A stretch of DNA of 64,000 nt from Motilimonas eburnea (GTDB lineage Bacteria > Pseudomonadota > Gammaproteobacteria > Enterobacterales > CBDFNC01): positions 62,001-126,000 of the forward strand of contig NZ_JAIMJB010000008.1 of the NCBI RefSeq assembly GCF_021295345.1. Reading direction: 5' to 3'. The notes under the pieces are model-generated. The model ran no database searches and was not told the origin of the DNA. It was given only the letters and a program-made list of their open reading frames with translations. A program made the position numbers and the translations under genes. Below are positions 50,116 through 60,100 of the stretch, piece after piece. Position 1 is the stretch's first letter; every line of letters starts with the position of its first letter.

Positions 50116-50698
50116 GAGCACCACTCGATCCTCCAACCACACCCTGTTATAAACATCAAAATAAACGCCTGCTCTAATCTTACCACATTACTCAACTAAC
50201 TACTGAAACACTATTTTATTTATAGAATTAGTCGTTGATGGGTTATATCAATTATTACAGTGGCTTAAGTTCTTTTATGGGTGGTTTTTTATTGGAGTTA
50301 AACTCAGATTTTGTGATCTAGCCGCTAGATAATAGTGCAGCTATGAATGATTCAGAAAAAGGATGGGTTGTGCACTATGAGTTTCACTGGCATTGAGTAT
50401 CAATGCAACCAACCATTGCTGAAGATTTGGATTCGCCGTCTGTTACCATGTGGTAATATTTTGGCTCTTGTATTATTTTCAACCAATTATTCAACGATCT
50501 TTCTCACAATTATGGGTGGTTTTTTTGTTGGATACTTCACATAAATCACCGTGTAATCATTGGACTGTTTTACATTGGTTTCGTAGCATTATCTCCATTT
50601 ACCAACGCCATACACAGATGCCAAGATACAATTAGCGGTCGTTCTTAATTAGCGCATCTCAGTTAAAACTGAAGTTATGGTGCTTTTGCTTAGGCTAT
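50116..50698. other. AT-rich region next to the origin with early copies of the GGGTGGTTT motif
   Basis: No supported gene is seen. A frame from 50347 could encode a 65-residue membrane-like peptide but has no SD. GGGTGGTTT followed by TTGGA occurs at 50279 and 50514, before the main array. The AT-rich part near 50120-50240 may be the unwinding region. Confidence 0.5.
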
Positions 50699-51700
50699 GG
50701 GTGGTTTCACACTCGGACACCACAGCACTCCAAATGGGTGGTTTTGCCTTGGACACCATTGCATTCCATCGCCCACCCATTGATTGTATTTGCTTCAAGC
50801 TAGCAAAAGGGTGGTTTCACTCTCGGACACCACGGCACTCCTAATGGGTGGTTTTGCCTTGGACACCATTGCAATCCATCGTTAACCCATTGATTTCATG
50901 TGTATCGACGTATTAAAAGGGTGGTTTCACACTTGGACACCACGGCACTCCTAATGGGTGGTTTTGCCTTGGACACCATTGCAACCCATCGTTAACCCAT
51001 TGATTTCATGTGCATCAACGTATTAAAAGGGTGGTTTCACACTTGGACACCACAGCACACCTAATGGGCGGTTTTGCCTTGGACACCATTGCAACCCATC
51101 GTTAACCCATTGATTCTATGTGCATCAACCTATTAAAAGGGTGGTTTCAGACTTGGACACCACGGCACACCTAATGGGTGGTTTTGCCTTGGACACCATT
51201 GCAACCCATCGTTAACCCATTGATTTCATGTGCATCAATGTATTAAAAGGGTGGTTTCAGACTTGGACACCACGGCACTCCTAATGGGTGGTTTTTCCTT
51301 GGACACCATTGCAACCCATCGTTAACCCATTGATTCTATGTGCATCAACCTATTAAAAGGGTGGTTTCACACTTGGACACCACAGCACACCTAATGGGCG
51401 GTTTTGCCTTGGACACCATTGCAATCCATCGTTAACCCATTGATTCTATGTGCATCAACCAATTAAAAGGGTGGTTTCAGACTTGGACACCACGGCACTC
51501 CTAATGGGTGGTTTTTCCTTGGACACCATTGCAACCCATCGTTAACCCATTGATTCTATGTGCATCAACCAATTAAAAGGGTGGTTTCACACTTGGACAC
51601 CACGACACACCTAATGGGTGGTTTTGCCTTGGACACTATGCAATCCACTGTTAATCCATTGTTTTTATGCACATCAATCTATTAAAGGGTGGCTTCACTC
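50699..51700. repeat. 110-bp tandem repeat array
   Basis: GGGTGGTTTCA(C/G) recurs at 50699, 50809, 50919, 51029, 51139, 51249, 51359, 51469 and 51579, every 110 bp, with a shorter last step at 51687. Each unit holds two copies of GGGTGGTTT followed by TTGGACACCA, 34 and 76 bp apart, and a pair of CCCAT boxes around CGTTAA. Copies are nearly identical. A last isolated copy lies at 51825. No ORF crosses the array. Confidence 0.9.
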
Positions 51701-51861
51701 TCGGACGCTATTGCAACGCACTTGGAGGAGCACGCTTATCCCTATGTTCAACGTCATCTTCTAAATTTATTTGAGTCAACTTATCCTCCTGAAATAATGT
51801 GTGCTTATGAATAACCTAAGGGTGGTTTTAGTTTGGACAAACCACCACAGTCAAACCATCC

Positions 51862-52959
51862 TCAGTAACTCGGCTTTGGGCTGCTATTAGACGTTGCTAC
51901 ATCTTTCAATACCGCTTGCACCACGTGCTCTAAGCTCGCTTCAAACATTGAGCTCCAGCTAAACTTCTGTCTGTTGTATTCTCGAAATGTGTCTAGGTGG
52001 TAGTTGTGACGCAGTGCGTCATAGACTTGGAAGGTGGTCGCTATTTCGTCCACCAGCCCTTTCTCCATTGCTTCCGGCCCTGTCCATACCAATCCCTCAA
52101 AGATGCTCGGGTCGCTTGCAAGCTTGCCTCCTCGCGCTTGCTTAACGGCCGTGACGAACTGTTGGTATAGAGGCTCGATCATCTTATCTTCGATGAACTC
52201 TTTTGCTTCTGGGTTCATTGGCTGGTATGGATCTATTAGCGTTTTGAATTTACCTGCTGATAACGTGCGGCGTTCAACTTGAATAGTCTCGAGTAGATGA
52301 TTAAACCCCCAAGTATCCATACGCACACCTATCGACCCAACAATGCTGGTGCCATGGGCAATGACCTTATCCGCAGCCGAGGCCATGTATATGCAAGCAC
52401 TGGCGCAGGTGTCACCTATAGAGACAATGATTGGCTTTCTATATTGCTCGCAGTTTGTCTCACACTTACTTTCTTTTGTTTGTAAGTCTGAGACTTTCTT
52501 GAACAGGCTTTTGCCTATTTTTTGATTAAGCCAGGCTTCATCCTCCGGGTTAAGTGGGGCAGAGCGGCGGTAATCCATGATGGTTTCATAGAATGACTCT
52601 GATTGAACAGGACTCCCCCCCGGAGAGTCAGCAAGGATTAGAATGGCTTTGGTGTCCGAATTGTTGACAGCATTATACAACGCCTGTGACAACACCATTC
52701 CTGATCCTGTAGGTGAGCCCTCTTGAATTGGTCCTTGTATGCGAATGACGCCGATATGCCGAGCTGGTAACTCTGGCTTGAGAAAGTCACCAAGGCTAGT
52801 GGAAATAACTGTTACCAAGGCGATTAGCAACAAAGCTGTTTTAATAATGGCGCCAACACTAAATACCCGATAAAACTTTTTCAAACTGGTGTTGAGGTTG
52901 TTTTGGCTGGTGACCATTTGGTTAGCCAGTTCTTTTAGTTCGTTGTCTTGCTCTGACAT
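51862..52959 (-). CDS. S49-family (SppA/SohB-like) peptidase
   Basis: This 365-residue protein has an N-terminal membrane anchor (AIIKTALLLIALVTVISTSL) and an S49 domain: ILILADSPGGSPVQ, then GDTCASACIYMASAADKVIA where the Ser of CASA is the catalytic residue, followed by GTSIVGSIGVRMDTWG and a C-terminal GLVDEIA. A loop of about 50 residues with two cysteines is inserted before the active site. It is the last gene of the traI-traD operon. It may clear misfolded membrane proteins or process a mating component. Confidence 0.85.
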   Translation of the reverse strand: MSEQDNELKELANQMVTSQNNLNTSLKKFYRVFSVGAIIKTALLLIALVTVISTSLGDFLKPELPARHIGVIRIQGPIQEGSPTGSGMVLSQALYNAVNNSDTKAILILADSPGGSPVQSESFYETIMDYRRSAPLNPEDEAWLNQKIGKSLFKKVSDLQTKESKCETNCEQYRKPIIVSIGDTCASACIYMASAADKVIAHGTSIVGSIGVRMDTWGFNHLLETIQVERRTLSAGKFKTLIDPYQPMNPEAKEFIEDKMIEPLYQQFVTAVKQARGGKLASDPSIFEGLVWTGPEAMEKGLVDEIATTFQVYDALRHNYHLDTFREYNRQKFSWSSMFEASLEHVVQAVLKDVATSNSSPKPSY

Positions 52960-52973
52960 AATGTTTTCCTTTC

Positions 52974-53663
52974 TTAAATGCCTTTTTGGTATTCGGCGAT
53001 GACCTGCCTCAATAGAATGGCCATGAAGATAATTACGATTGGCGGAACGAGCTGAAATATGCTGGACATTTCTAACGGCACCACGAAGTAGCTAAAAATC
53101 GATAGGAACAAGAGCATTACTGATTTCAGGATAATGCGTGACTTTTTGGTGGTGATACCACCAAGACTATACTTTCTGATTTTTCGTTCGTAATAACCGT
53201 CAGCGAGTACCGCCAAAACGAATGGAATGGCAAGGTGCAACCAGTAAGTGAATACCGATAGGCGGTATATGGTTTGGTACACCGTGAACTTGATGTTGTT
53301 GACGATTTTTATCGTGAATTGTTGGAATTTGCTGAAATTATCGCTCTCATACATTTTGTTTTTTTCAGCGAGTGTGTAATCGAGATATTGCTCTGCTCCG
53401 CTTTGTCTCATTGTGAATTTGTACCAAATGTCAGAGCGTGACTTTACGTCCTTCCATGACTGATCGCCTAGAACCGGGTGGGCGTCACGCATTTCCGTTT
53501 GGACGCCGGCTCTAAAGTCTTCATTCGACCGTACGAAGACATTGAATATCACTGAGCCAAAGAACATGAGGCAGAGGACATAGATAAGGACGGGTCTCTT
53601 ATCGTTGTCGTCTCTTATGCTCTGATCTTCAAGTAGCGCATCATCAAAGATGTTATCAGCCAT
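52974..53663 (-). CDS. DUF4400-like integral membrane protein of the conjugation operon
   Basis: This 229-residue protein has about four transmembrane segments (residues ~25-45, ~145-165, ~180-200 and ~200-222) and a cytoplasmic acidic N-terminus. Its size, topology and position after traD resemble the DUF4400 membrane protein (called TraJ or s043 in SXT-type elements). The identity is by pattern. It lies 14 bp before the S49 peptidase gene. Confidence 0.6.
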   Translation of the reverse strand: MADNIFDDALLEDQSIRDDNDKRPVLIYVLCLMFFGSVIFNVFVRSNEDFRAGVQTEMRDAHPVLGDQSWKDVKSRSDIWYKFTMRQSGAEQYLDYTLAEKNKMYESDNFSKFQQFTIKIVNNIKFTVYQTIYRLSVFTYWLHLAIPFVLAVLADGYYERKIRKYSLGGITTKKSRIILKSVMLLFLSIFSYFVVPLEMSSIFQLVPPIVIIFMAILLRQVIAEYQKGI

Positions 53664-53684
53664 GGTTATCTTCCTTCTGTGATG

Positions 53685-54257
53685 CTAACTGGCATGTCTG
53701 TCTGAGAGACTAGGAATGCCCACCAGCACAAATGCTGAAGGTGGCAGTATTAAGTGAGCTAAAACAAAACTGATTTGCTCATTTTCAAGCCATTTCTTAT
53801 TGATTTCGCCAGTAACTTGAAATGTCTTCCAATCAGATTGCTCAACCCAGTCTCGCAAGTTTGATGTCAAACAATCCCACACTGTGAGAGAAGGGCGGCA
53901 TCGCGGCTGAATGACTCGCTCAATTTCGACTTTAAAGCCCAAAATTAGAGGTAAATGCCGGATGATTTCTATTGCAAAGTTATCGTATGCCGTCTTAAGG
54001 TCTTTATGCTGATGTCGCTCCCATGCACTTAGTGCTGGCTCCAATATGTGCTCGGCCACGGTCTTGCCGTTGGAATCGACCAAGAAGACACTTAAGTAGG
54101 TGGCCAGACGATCAATAATGTCTGTGGCACTGGGCGAGTATAACTTTACGTTGTTTATCCGGTTTTTTGTTCTAGTTGATAACGCTGGTGTCAGCAATTT
54201 GATACCGGAGTTAGAGCCTTTAATTTTCTTCATGTAATCGTCTTTACTGTAAATCAT
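53685..54257 (-). CDS. Hypothetical transfer-operon protein
   Basis: This 190-residue protein starts 4 bp inside the traD stop (ATGA overlap) and is followed by the DUF4400-like gene 21 bp later. It has no membrane segment. Basic stretches at the N-terminus (KKIKGSNSG) and a hydrophobic C-terminus are visible. The family is unknown; position in the traI-traD operon links it to conjugation, perhaps as a partner of TraD. Confidence 0.6.
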   Translation of the reverse strand: MIYSKDDYMKKIKGSNSGIKLLTPALSTRTKNRINNVKLYSPSATDIIDRLATYLSVFLVDSNGKTVAEHILEPALSAWERHQHKDLKTAYDNFAIEIIRHLPLILGFKVEIERVIQPRCRPSLTVWDCLTSNLRDWVEQSDWKTFQVTGEINKKWLENEQISFVLAHLILPPSAFVLVGIPSLSDRHAS

Positions 54258-56146
54258 GCTGCTTCCTCTGTAATGACACCTAAGCGGCCCTTAATTTTCC
54301 GTCCATCGCTTAGGCGGGCAATAAATTGTAATTTTGGTAAGTCACCCAGCAACTCTTGTGGAAATGTTGCCTCTCTGCTTTTTTCAATCCGCTCACCATA
54401 CCCGCTAGAGTAATCTGTCACACCTGTAGCACTGCTGGATTGGCTTTGGGATGATATTGTGGTTGATTTAATATTGGTTTCTCCAAAATTTGATGAGACG
54501 GTTTCTTTTGTCGTCACGTCGTTGACGCGCATTGATATGTAGTTGTTGCATAGGCCTAAGATCCGCTCTGCTGTCGCTGGTGAAGATTTAGCAATAAGGT
54601 CAGCTACGGTTTGCGTCGCGATATACAGTAAGAAATTTGCGCCGCGAGCGGTCGCTAAAAGGTTGACCATCGGGTCATTGATAGATGAGTGTGCCTCATC
54701 GATAAATAGGCTGACGTTTCTCGCTTGGCCATGGCCATAGTTATAACGCTTGGCAGCTTCACTCACGATTGAGCCAAGGATAAGCTTGGAAATATTCCCT
54801 GCGGTAGTCATATCACCAACTGCATCAGAACTGATATAGAGCACTCCCCCTGTCTCAAGCAGGTTGCCAAAGTTAACTTTTAAATCATCATCATTGGCCG
54901 CTGGTGACAGCAAGCTTCGAAGTGGCTCTGCACATAGGTTTGAAAAGGTTGGCAATAGACCGGCCATCATTTTTGAGTAGTGAGCCTGATCGTGGACAAC
55001 TTGCTGCACGATACCTGTGACAACCTCGTGTCGGTCTACTTCACCTGCATTGACCAACCCTTCGTAATAAGCGATAAGTCTTTCTTGACGGCTTCCTTTG
55101 AGGCTATTCAATTGGCCGCCTCGCGTGACTTCCCAATTACTCCCAATGGTTTCAGCAAAGTAATTCTCAAGCACCCGCTCGCATAACTTAAACTTGCCGT
55201 TCATCAGCCCATCGTAGATTTTTACCAGTGTTAAGGTCTCACCGACATAAGTCAGCGCCATCACTACTTGGTACACCGCTTGCCAACCGAAGTTGGAAAA
55301 GGCATCTTCATGCTCTGTGCTGGCAAAGATGTTTTTTATTCGGTCGGGCACTTCTGTCAGTCTTTGATAATTTTCAACTGGATTAATTCGCACCGAGGTT
55401 TGTGGCATAGAGACATCAAACTCAAAGAATTGATCCTCTCTTCCAAGCGCTTTCATTTCGGCTTTTAGTGACTTGCGCCAGCTTTGGTCTTTTTTGGGGT
55501 CAATGACAATCACGATATGACCCATGTGTATGGCGCCAAGTGAGAGCAGCTTTTGAAGTGTGGTTTTACCTGTACCTACGTTGCCAGTGATCATGGTATG
55601 ACCATACCAGCATTCCTCATTCACCATGATACGCTTTTCTTCACCCATTCCCTGGATCCAAGTGCGCCCCCCCAATTTCCTCGCCTCTTTCTTCCAATAC
55701 CACTGGTAAGGACGAAGCAACCATGGAAGCGATATTTCTTGCTGGTCCGCACTTAAGTCCAGGATTTGATAAGCCCGTTGAGCACAGATTGAGTCCCACT
55801 CAAAACCTTCTCCAAGGTAGATTTTTCCTTTGCCTGGCTCGATACGTGAATTCAGTGTATCTATGGCTTTATTCATTTTTCTCAGTTGTGCTGGTGAGAC
55901 GATATTCATTTTGTTTTTGAACAATCTCAATTGCTTGCGCAACAGCGGCATCGCTTGTGCGTAACGTCGAATTGCATTTGCTCCAGCGCCGAACGCCAAA
56001 CCTGTGCTCACACTTAGTTCGATTCCGCCAACGGCAAGCATGATTCCTGCGGCGATCAAATTCAGATTGCCTGCATCTAATTCATAGACGGGCCGATACA
56101 GGTTTTCGATATACCCCGGGTGAAGTCTTTCGGCTTTACTGCTCAT
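54254..56146 (-). CDS. traD: TraD, type IV coupling protein
   Basis: This 630-residue protein has two N-terminal membrane segments (NLIAAGIMLAVGGIEL and the next) and the T4CP ATPase core: GNVGTGKTTLQ (Walker A, ~188), IVIVIDPKKDQSW, SLFIDEAHSSIND (Walker B, ~480) and ATQTVADLIA. It links the relaxosome to the channel and pumps the DNA strand. Length and motifs match the TraD of SXT/IncC/R27-type systems. It overlaps the traI stop by 4 bp. Confidence 0.9.
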   Translation of the reverse strand: MSSKAERLHPGYIENLYRPVYELDAGNLNLIAAGIMLAVGGIELSVSTGLAFGAGANAIRRYAQAMPLLRKQLRLFKNKMNIVSPAQLRKMNKAIDTLNSRIEPGKGKIYLGEGFEWDSICAQRAYQILDLSADQQEISLPWLLRPYQWYWKKEARKLGGRTWIQGMGEEKRIMVNEECWYGHTMITGNVGTGKTTLQKLLSLGAIHMGHIVIVIDPKKDQSWRKSLKAEMKALGREDQFFEFDVSMPQTSVRINPVENYQRLTEVPDRIKNIFASTEHEDAFSNFGWQAVYQVVMALTYVGETLTLVKIYDGLMNGKFKLCERVLENYFAETIGSNWEVTRGGQLNSLKGSRQERLIAYYEGLVNAGEVDRHEVVTGIVQQVVHDQAHYSKMMAGLLPTFSNLCAEPLRSLLSPAANDDDLKVNFGNLLETGGVLYISSDAVGDMTTAGNISKLILGSIVSEAAKRYNYGHGQARNVSLFIDEAHSSINDPMVNLLATARGANFLLYIATQTVADLIAKSSPATAERILGLCNNYISMRVNDVTTKETVSSNFGETNIKSTTISSQSQSSSATGVTDYSSGYGERIEKSREATFPQELLGDLPKLQFIARLSDGRKIKGRLGVITEEAA

Positions 56147-58557
56147 TTATCGCCCCTTACCGCCTCAAAGCGGTCAATGTACTCATTAATGATGGCAACG
56201 TAGGCTTTGCCGTTTTTACTTATCGTTTCGCCAAGTGCTGGTGCCAGTGTTTTTAGGCAATCCTTTATCTTTCCTGCATCGGCGCAGACGGAATGGATGT
56301 AACCGACTTCGAGGTACAATTGATTTTCATCGAACAACATCTTGTCTGCGTTTTTCGCCAGGTGATGTAAAAGCTCATCGATGCTGCTTCCCACCTTCTG
56401 TGAGTTATATGGCATGCTAGGAGTTGATTGCTTGTTGTCTTGCTGTGACTCTGTTTTATTCATTGCTGGAGGCTCCGAATTTTTACTTGAAATGTATTGG
56501 GCGCCAGCCTTTGTGAGTCGTATTACATTGCATTTTGCTCCGTCATGAGCTGCGATTAATTCAGGACTTTTTCTCTCTAGCTCTTGATTGTCTTGTAATG
56601 ACGCCATTACTGATGTTGGACTGCCAAGTGAAGGGATAAGTCGTAGCGCATTGATGGGTGAAAAATACAAGTGGCCGTTGCTTTCAATCAAAATTTCTGC
56701 GCTTCCATTTTGGTCTATGTAACTTTTTATGGTCGACAGCTCTTTACTCGGCTTGTATTCATCCTTAGATACAGAGGTGGATTCACTTTCTCCGTTATTT
56801 GTATGGACTTGGGGTGCTTGCTCATTTTCCACGGTATTTTGAAGGGGGGAGTTTTTGACTTCTGGAGCGGCAACCAGTTGTGAAAAGTCTGTCCCTTGTA
56901 CTGGGTTAAATGGCTGTGTTTCATCCGCATCAACTTTTTTTGTTTTGCGCTTTTTTAGTGTTTGAGTTGCTGATGCTTTTGCCTCTTTGACTGGCTTGTT
57001 TGCATTCTTTGGTTTCACCGGTGATGTTATTGTTTGAGAATTGTTGCCCTTTGACTGTGTTAGTGGTGTCCCAGGCTGAGAATTGTTTGCCTGTGATTGT
57101 GCTGGTGGTGTCGAAGCTTGAGAGTTGTTAGCCTGTGACTGTGCTGGTGATGTCGAAGCTTGAGAGTTGTTAGCCTGTGACTGTGCTGGTGATGTCGAAG
57201 CTTGAGAGTTGTTAGCCTGTGACTGTGCTGGCAACTCTGCAATGCCACTCTCTTTTATTAGTACCATGTCGAAGTTACGATTGAGCTTTAGTATTCCTGT
57301 CATACTGTTTGGCATGGGGACCCCTTCAAACACATAATCCGCCCACACCACACGAACTAGGAACTCCCAAGTAACTGAGATATTTTTGTTTCGGATTTTT
57401 TTTGCATCCTCTTCGGTGTATATGCCAGGGAGGAAGAGGGTGGTTTTTGAGTCTTTATCTGGGTTCCTGATGATGTGATTTTCATAAAGCATGTTGTAAA
57501 CTGTGTTTGTGTCGGCCGGTACAGCAACATTTTTCTTGCGAAGGTATTCAATTACTTCTTGGATTGCCTTGGGCCAAGCAAGGTAAACTTCTTTGTTTAT
57601 GATCCACACATGGCCTTTTGGTTCGTTTATAATCCACTCTGATAACTTAGCTCTGAGTCCTTTCACGATTAACATAACCGTTGATGTGTTTTTCTCTCCG
57701 AGTTGACGATCCCAAGTTTTTTGGATATCTCTCGATGTTGAACGTGAGTCTGCTGTACGAACAGCCTTGGCAATACCTGAAGGACTGTGCTCTAAGCTTG
57801 CCAATACTCGTCCAACTTCCTCATAAACATCATCAGGCCCGTTCGTTAGATAGCGTTTTGCTTCATCAGTGAGAACTTTTGGTAGCATGTGGATCGCTAA
57901 GGATTCATGACCCTTGTGTAATCTCTCTGGTTTCCATTGAACTTTATATCGTTGCACATCGTGGAGCTGACACCATTCAATGAGCGACATCATATGTGGC
58001 CCCCAAATAAGGCCACTCTTCATGCAAATTACACGACAGTCTGATATTGGCTTCCCTGCGTCATGCAATAGTGCGGTAAGCCACGTTGCATAACGCCAAC
58101 GTGGATATCGCAGCACTTCTATATCCGCGGTTGAATTTCGCTCGAAGTGTGAGTTGTTGAATGCTTTAAGCGCCTCCCATGACGTTTCTAATGAATGATA
58201 AAGCAACCCTCCATGCTCGCTGTGGTGCCAGTTCTCGCTGGCTGGAAGTAGGTGGATATATTCTATGTATTGACGAATAACGCCGAGATACAGGTTACCA
58301 AAATTAAACTCTAATGATTCACGATCATCGATTCCTGCTTCATGCTGGATTTTTTTTATCATTGGCTTAACTGCCATGATAATTTCATCGACTTTTTGTG
58401 CTGGAGTGCCATGTGTTGCTGGGGGGTACATCATGAGTTCTCGGGCAGTCAGCATTTCTCCATTATTGACCTCAATTAAGCCATAGTAACGAGCTATCCA
58501 TGGCAAAAAGCCAATTTTGTGTAAATAAGCTGCGAACTTCTCCCCCCGCGTTTTCAT
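56143..58557 (-). CDS. traI: TraI, MOBH-type relaxase
   Basis: This protein of 804 residues has the TraI_2 (MOBH) features: HHSEHGGLLYHSLETSWEA (~110-125), LTALLHDAGKP (~160-170) and LAIHMLPKV, an HD-hydrolase-like set that binds metal and nicks oriT. The C-terminal TraI_2 domain lies at about 305-400, followed by a long, repetitive Gln/Asn/Ser linker (42-bp repeats at 57070-57240) and a second structured part to the end, possibly a winged helix (INALRLIPSLGSPTSVMASL). MOBH relaxases occur in SXT, IncC, R27 and pAQU-type elements. Confidence 0.85.
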   Translation of the reverse strand: MKTRGEKFAAYLHKIGFLPWIARYYGLIEVNNGEMLTARELMMYPPATHGTPAQKVDEIIMAVKPMIKKIQHEAGIDDRESLEFNFGNLYLGVIRQYIEYIHLLPASENWHHSEHGGLLYHSLETSWEALKAFNNSHFERNSTADIEVLRYPRWRYATWLTALLHDAGKPISDCRVICMKSGLIWGPHMMSLIEWCQLHDVQRYKVQWKPERLHKGHESLAIHMLPKVLTDEAKRYLTNGPDDVYEEVGRVLASLEHSPSGIAKAVRTADSRSTSRDIQKTWDRQLGEKNTSTVMLIVKGLRAKLSEWIINEPKGHVWIINKEVYLAWPKAIQEVIEYLRKKNVAVPADTNTVYNMLYENHIIRNPDKDSKTTLFLPGIYTEEDAKKIRNKNISVTWEFLVRVVWADYVFEGVPMPNSMTGILKLNRNFDMVLIKESGIAELPAQSQANNSQASTSPAQSQANNSQASTSPAQSQANNSQASTPPAQSQANNSQPGTPLTQSKGNNSQTITSPVKPKNANKPVKEAKASATQTLKKRKTKKVDADETQPFNPVQGTDFSQLVAAPEVKNSPLQNTVENEQAPQVHTNNGESESTSVSKDEYKPSKELSTIKSYIDQNGSAEILIESNGHLYFSPINALRLIPSLGSPTSVMASLQDNQELERKSPELIAAHDGAKCNVIRLTKAGAQYISSKNSEPPAMNKTESQQDNKQSTPSMPYNSQKVGSSIDELLHHLAKNADKMLFDENQLYLEVGYIHSVCADAGKIKDCLKTLAPALGETISKNGKAYVAIINEYIDRFEAVRGDK
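57070..57240 (-). repeat. 42-bp tandem repeats in traI
   Basis: About three and a half nearly identical 42-bp copies encode repeats of PAQSQANNSQASTS. The first copies are almost identical and the last diverged. The unit keeps the frame, so copy number can change. Confidence 0.9.
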
Positions 58558-59363
58558 GCTGCTTTATCCTCGCTTTCGTTTTCTTCTTTGGTACTCCCAG
58601 CGTCTTCGAGGTTTTTCTGCTCAGCTTCTTCTACGGCGCTAGCAACCGTGTCACTTTCTTGCTTAGGTTCTTTTTCCCCGTCGACGGTTTGTGCATTTTG
58701 TAGAGCTTTGTTTAGTTGAGCGCTTGTTACTTTTTCATCAAAAGATACTCGGTCTTCACGAACTGCCTTTACAAACTCTTGTGGTGAGTAGGAGCCGCCA
58801 TTTCGCCCTGTAATATTTGTTGCAGCGGCAACTCGGCTAGAAATGCGGCTGAAAACATGCTCGATTTGAGTCCGGCAATGCTCTTTTTGTTCATCTGTCA
58901 TTACGCCTTGATACCAAAGATCTTCAGCGAAAGAAGCTTGCTTGTCAGCAATGTGGAGTAAATTGGCCAGCTGAAGGTAAATAGGATGGTTTGCTTCAAC
59001 GGTTAACCTGAATGACTCTGGTACAGTAATTTGGTACCCGCTGTCTGGAATTTGTCCAAACATGGCATTCTGAGCTTCAATTTCTTGCAAGCTGGTAGCT
59101 GCGTCGGAAATAACTTGATTAAACCACTCTTCGACTATTGGCTTAACAACCTTATCGCGAATGATCATGTGGTGTATAACCCCCAGTCTTCGAAAGGCTG
59201 CTTCTGGATTTGCCCGTATACCCAGCGTTGTACTTCGGTCGATAAATGCATATAGCATTTCGGACGTGAATGGCATTTCAATTCGCATTAGTTTGTGTCG
59301 TACAACACGTGGTTTTGTGTTGCGGCTTTGTCTTTTTTTAGAAGGCACCTGTTTATTGCTCAT
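58554..59363 (-). CDS. DUF1845/AcaB-like protein
   Basis: This 269-residue protein has a basic N-terminus and a helical domain with MLYAFIDRSTTLGIRANPEAAFRRLGVIHHMI, similar to the AcaB/DUF1845 (ICE PFL_4669) family as I recall it. The last 60 residues are acidic and disordered. Such proteins act as RHH-type activators of transfer in IncC plasmids. I chose the ATG at 59363 because AGAGGA precedes it; the longer frame to 59441 lies over the next gene. Its stop overlaps the traI start by 4 bp. Confidence 0.5.
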   Translation of the reverse strand: MSNKQVPSKKRQSRNTKPRVVRHKLMRIEMPFTSEMLYAFIDRSTTLGIRANPEAAFRRLGVIHHMIIRDKVVKPIVEEWFNQVISDAATSLQEIEAQNAMFGQIPDSGYQITVPESFRLTVEANHPIYLQLANLLHIADKQASFAEDLWYQGVMTDEQKEHCRTQIEHVFSRISSRVAAATNITGRNGGSYSPQEFVKAVREDRVSFDEKVTSAQLNKALQNAQTVDGEKEPKQESDTVASAVEEAEQKNLEDAGSTKEENESEDKAA

Positions 59364-59835
59364 TATTGTTTTCCTCTGTTTGTGGGGAGGTTTTTTGGAT
59401 GTATTTTCGTTGATAACGGTTAAATAACACCCTGCATTCATGATAAACCTTGAGCTCAGCTCTAAACCTGTTCAATGGCTCCAGGTACTCGTTTATGAGC
59501 TCAATTTCCCAGTCCTGGGCCTGACGTCGGAACTGACTTAATCGATAGCCATCCTTATAAGGCTTAACTCTTTTTGAATAGTGTTTATTTTTCTTACGAA
59601 AAAATGCTTCACCAAAATCTCGCCAGTCTATATCTTCGTGACCAGTGCTAGTCTTTCTCATTAAGGGTGCAAAGCGTCCTAATTGTTTTAGATCCCCTTT
59701 TGCCAGATGTATCGAGTTATGAGCTTTCCATGCCTCCCAATACATATCTACTTGTACTTTTGCTTGGCTTCTTACCTCGGATTCGACCGCATTAATGCTG
59801 CTCAGTAATGAACCCTCGGCGCTCGTTTTAATCAT
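59353..59835 (-). CDS. Hypothetical relaxosome-type protein, possibly MobI-like
   Basis: This 160-residue basic protein is helical, with VDMYWEAWKAHNSIHLAKGDLKQL and DIDWRDFG. Its place as the first gene of the traI operon, beside a palindrome-rich intergenic region, is that of MobI, the oriT-binding protein of SXT/IncC elements, which has similar size and Trp-rich pattern. The identity is a guess from pattern and position. It overlaps the next gene by 11 bp. Confidence 0.45.
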   Translation of the reverse strand: MIKTSAEGSLLSSINAVESEVRSQAKVQVDMYWEAWKAHNSIHLAKGDLKQLGRFAPLMRKTSTGHEDIDWRDFGEAFFRKKNKHYSKRVKPYKDGYRLSQFRRQAQDWEIELINEYLEPLNRFRAELKVYHECRVLFNRYQRKYIQKTSPQTEENNNEQ

Positions 59836-59837
59836 TT

Positions 59838-60071
59838 TTTACCTCTTTATCTGTGTAAAAAAAAAAGGTTTTTGACACACTTGTTGAGGCCATTCCTTTT
59901 AATTTTCTTTTACACTTAATCTTGTGTAAAAATTAATGACGCAAAATCAAGGTTCGACCTGATTTAAATCAACTTTTTTGTTTTACACATATCTGTGTAA
60001 AAACATTTTTATTCATCTATTGGAGTTTTAAATTCCAAAAAAAAATTTCTTTACACTTGTTCTTGTGTAAA
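59838..60071. repeat. Four TTTACAC-GTGTAAA palindromes
   Basis: Palindromes centred near 59848 (left arm imperfect), 59919, 59991 and 60060, about 70 bp apart. Arms are TTTACAC and GTGTAAA with 8 (third copy 6) bases between. They lie between two divergent operons, the first directly before the ATG at 59835. They are candidate operators, a centromere for the ParM-like system, or part of oriT. Confidence 0.85.
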
Positions 60072-60100
60072 GAAATAATTTTCAACTTACTGATTAGCTT

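Noticed and set aside
50347-50544. 65-residue frame with a hydrophobic segment next to the origin
   Set aside because: No SD, and it overlaps a copy of the GGGTGGTTT motif; the segment is AT-rich non-coding DNA.
59909-60071. TTTACAC palindromes as Vibrio chromosome-II parS2
   Set aside because: parS2, as I recall it, is TTTACA-N-TGTAAA with a single central base; here the arms are 6-8 bases apart.
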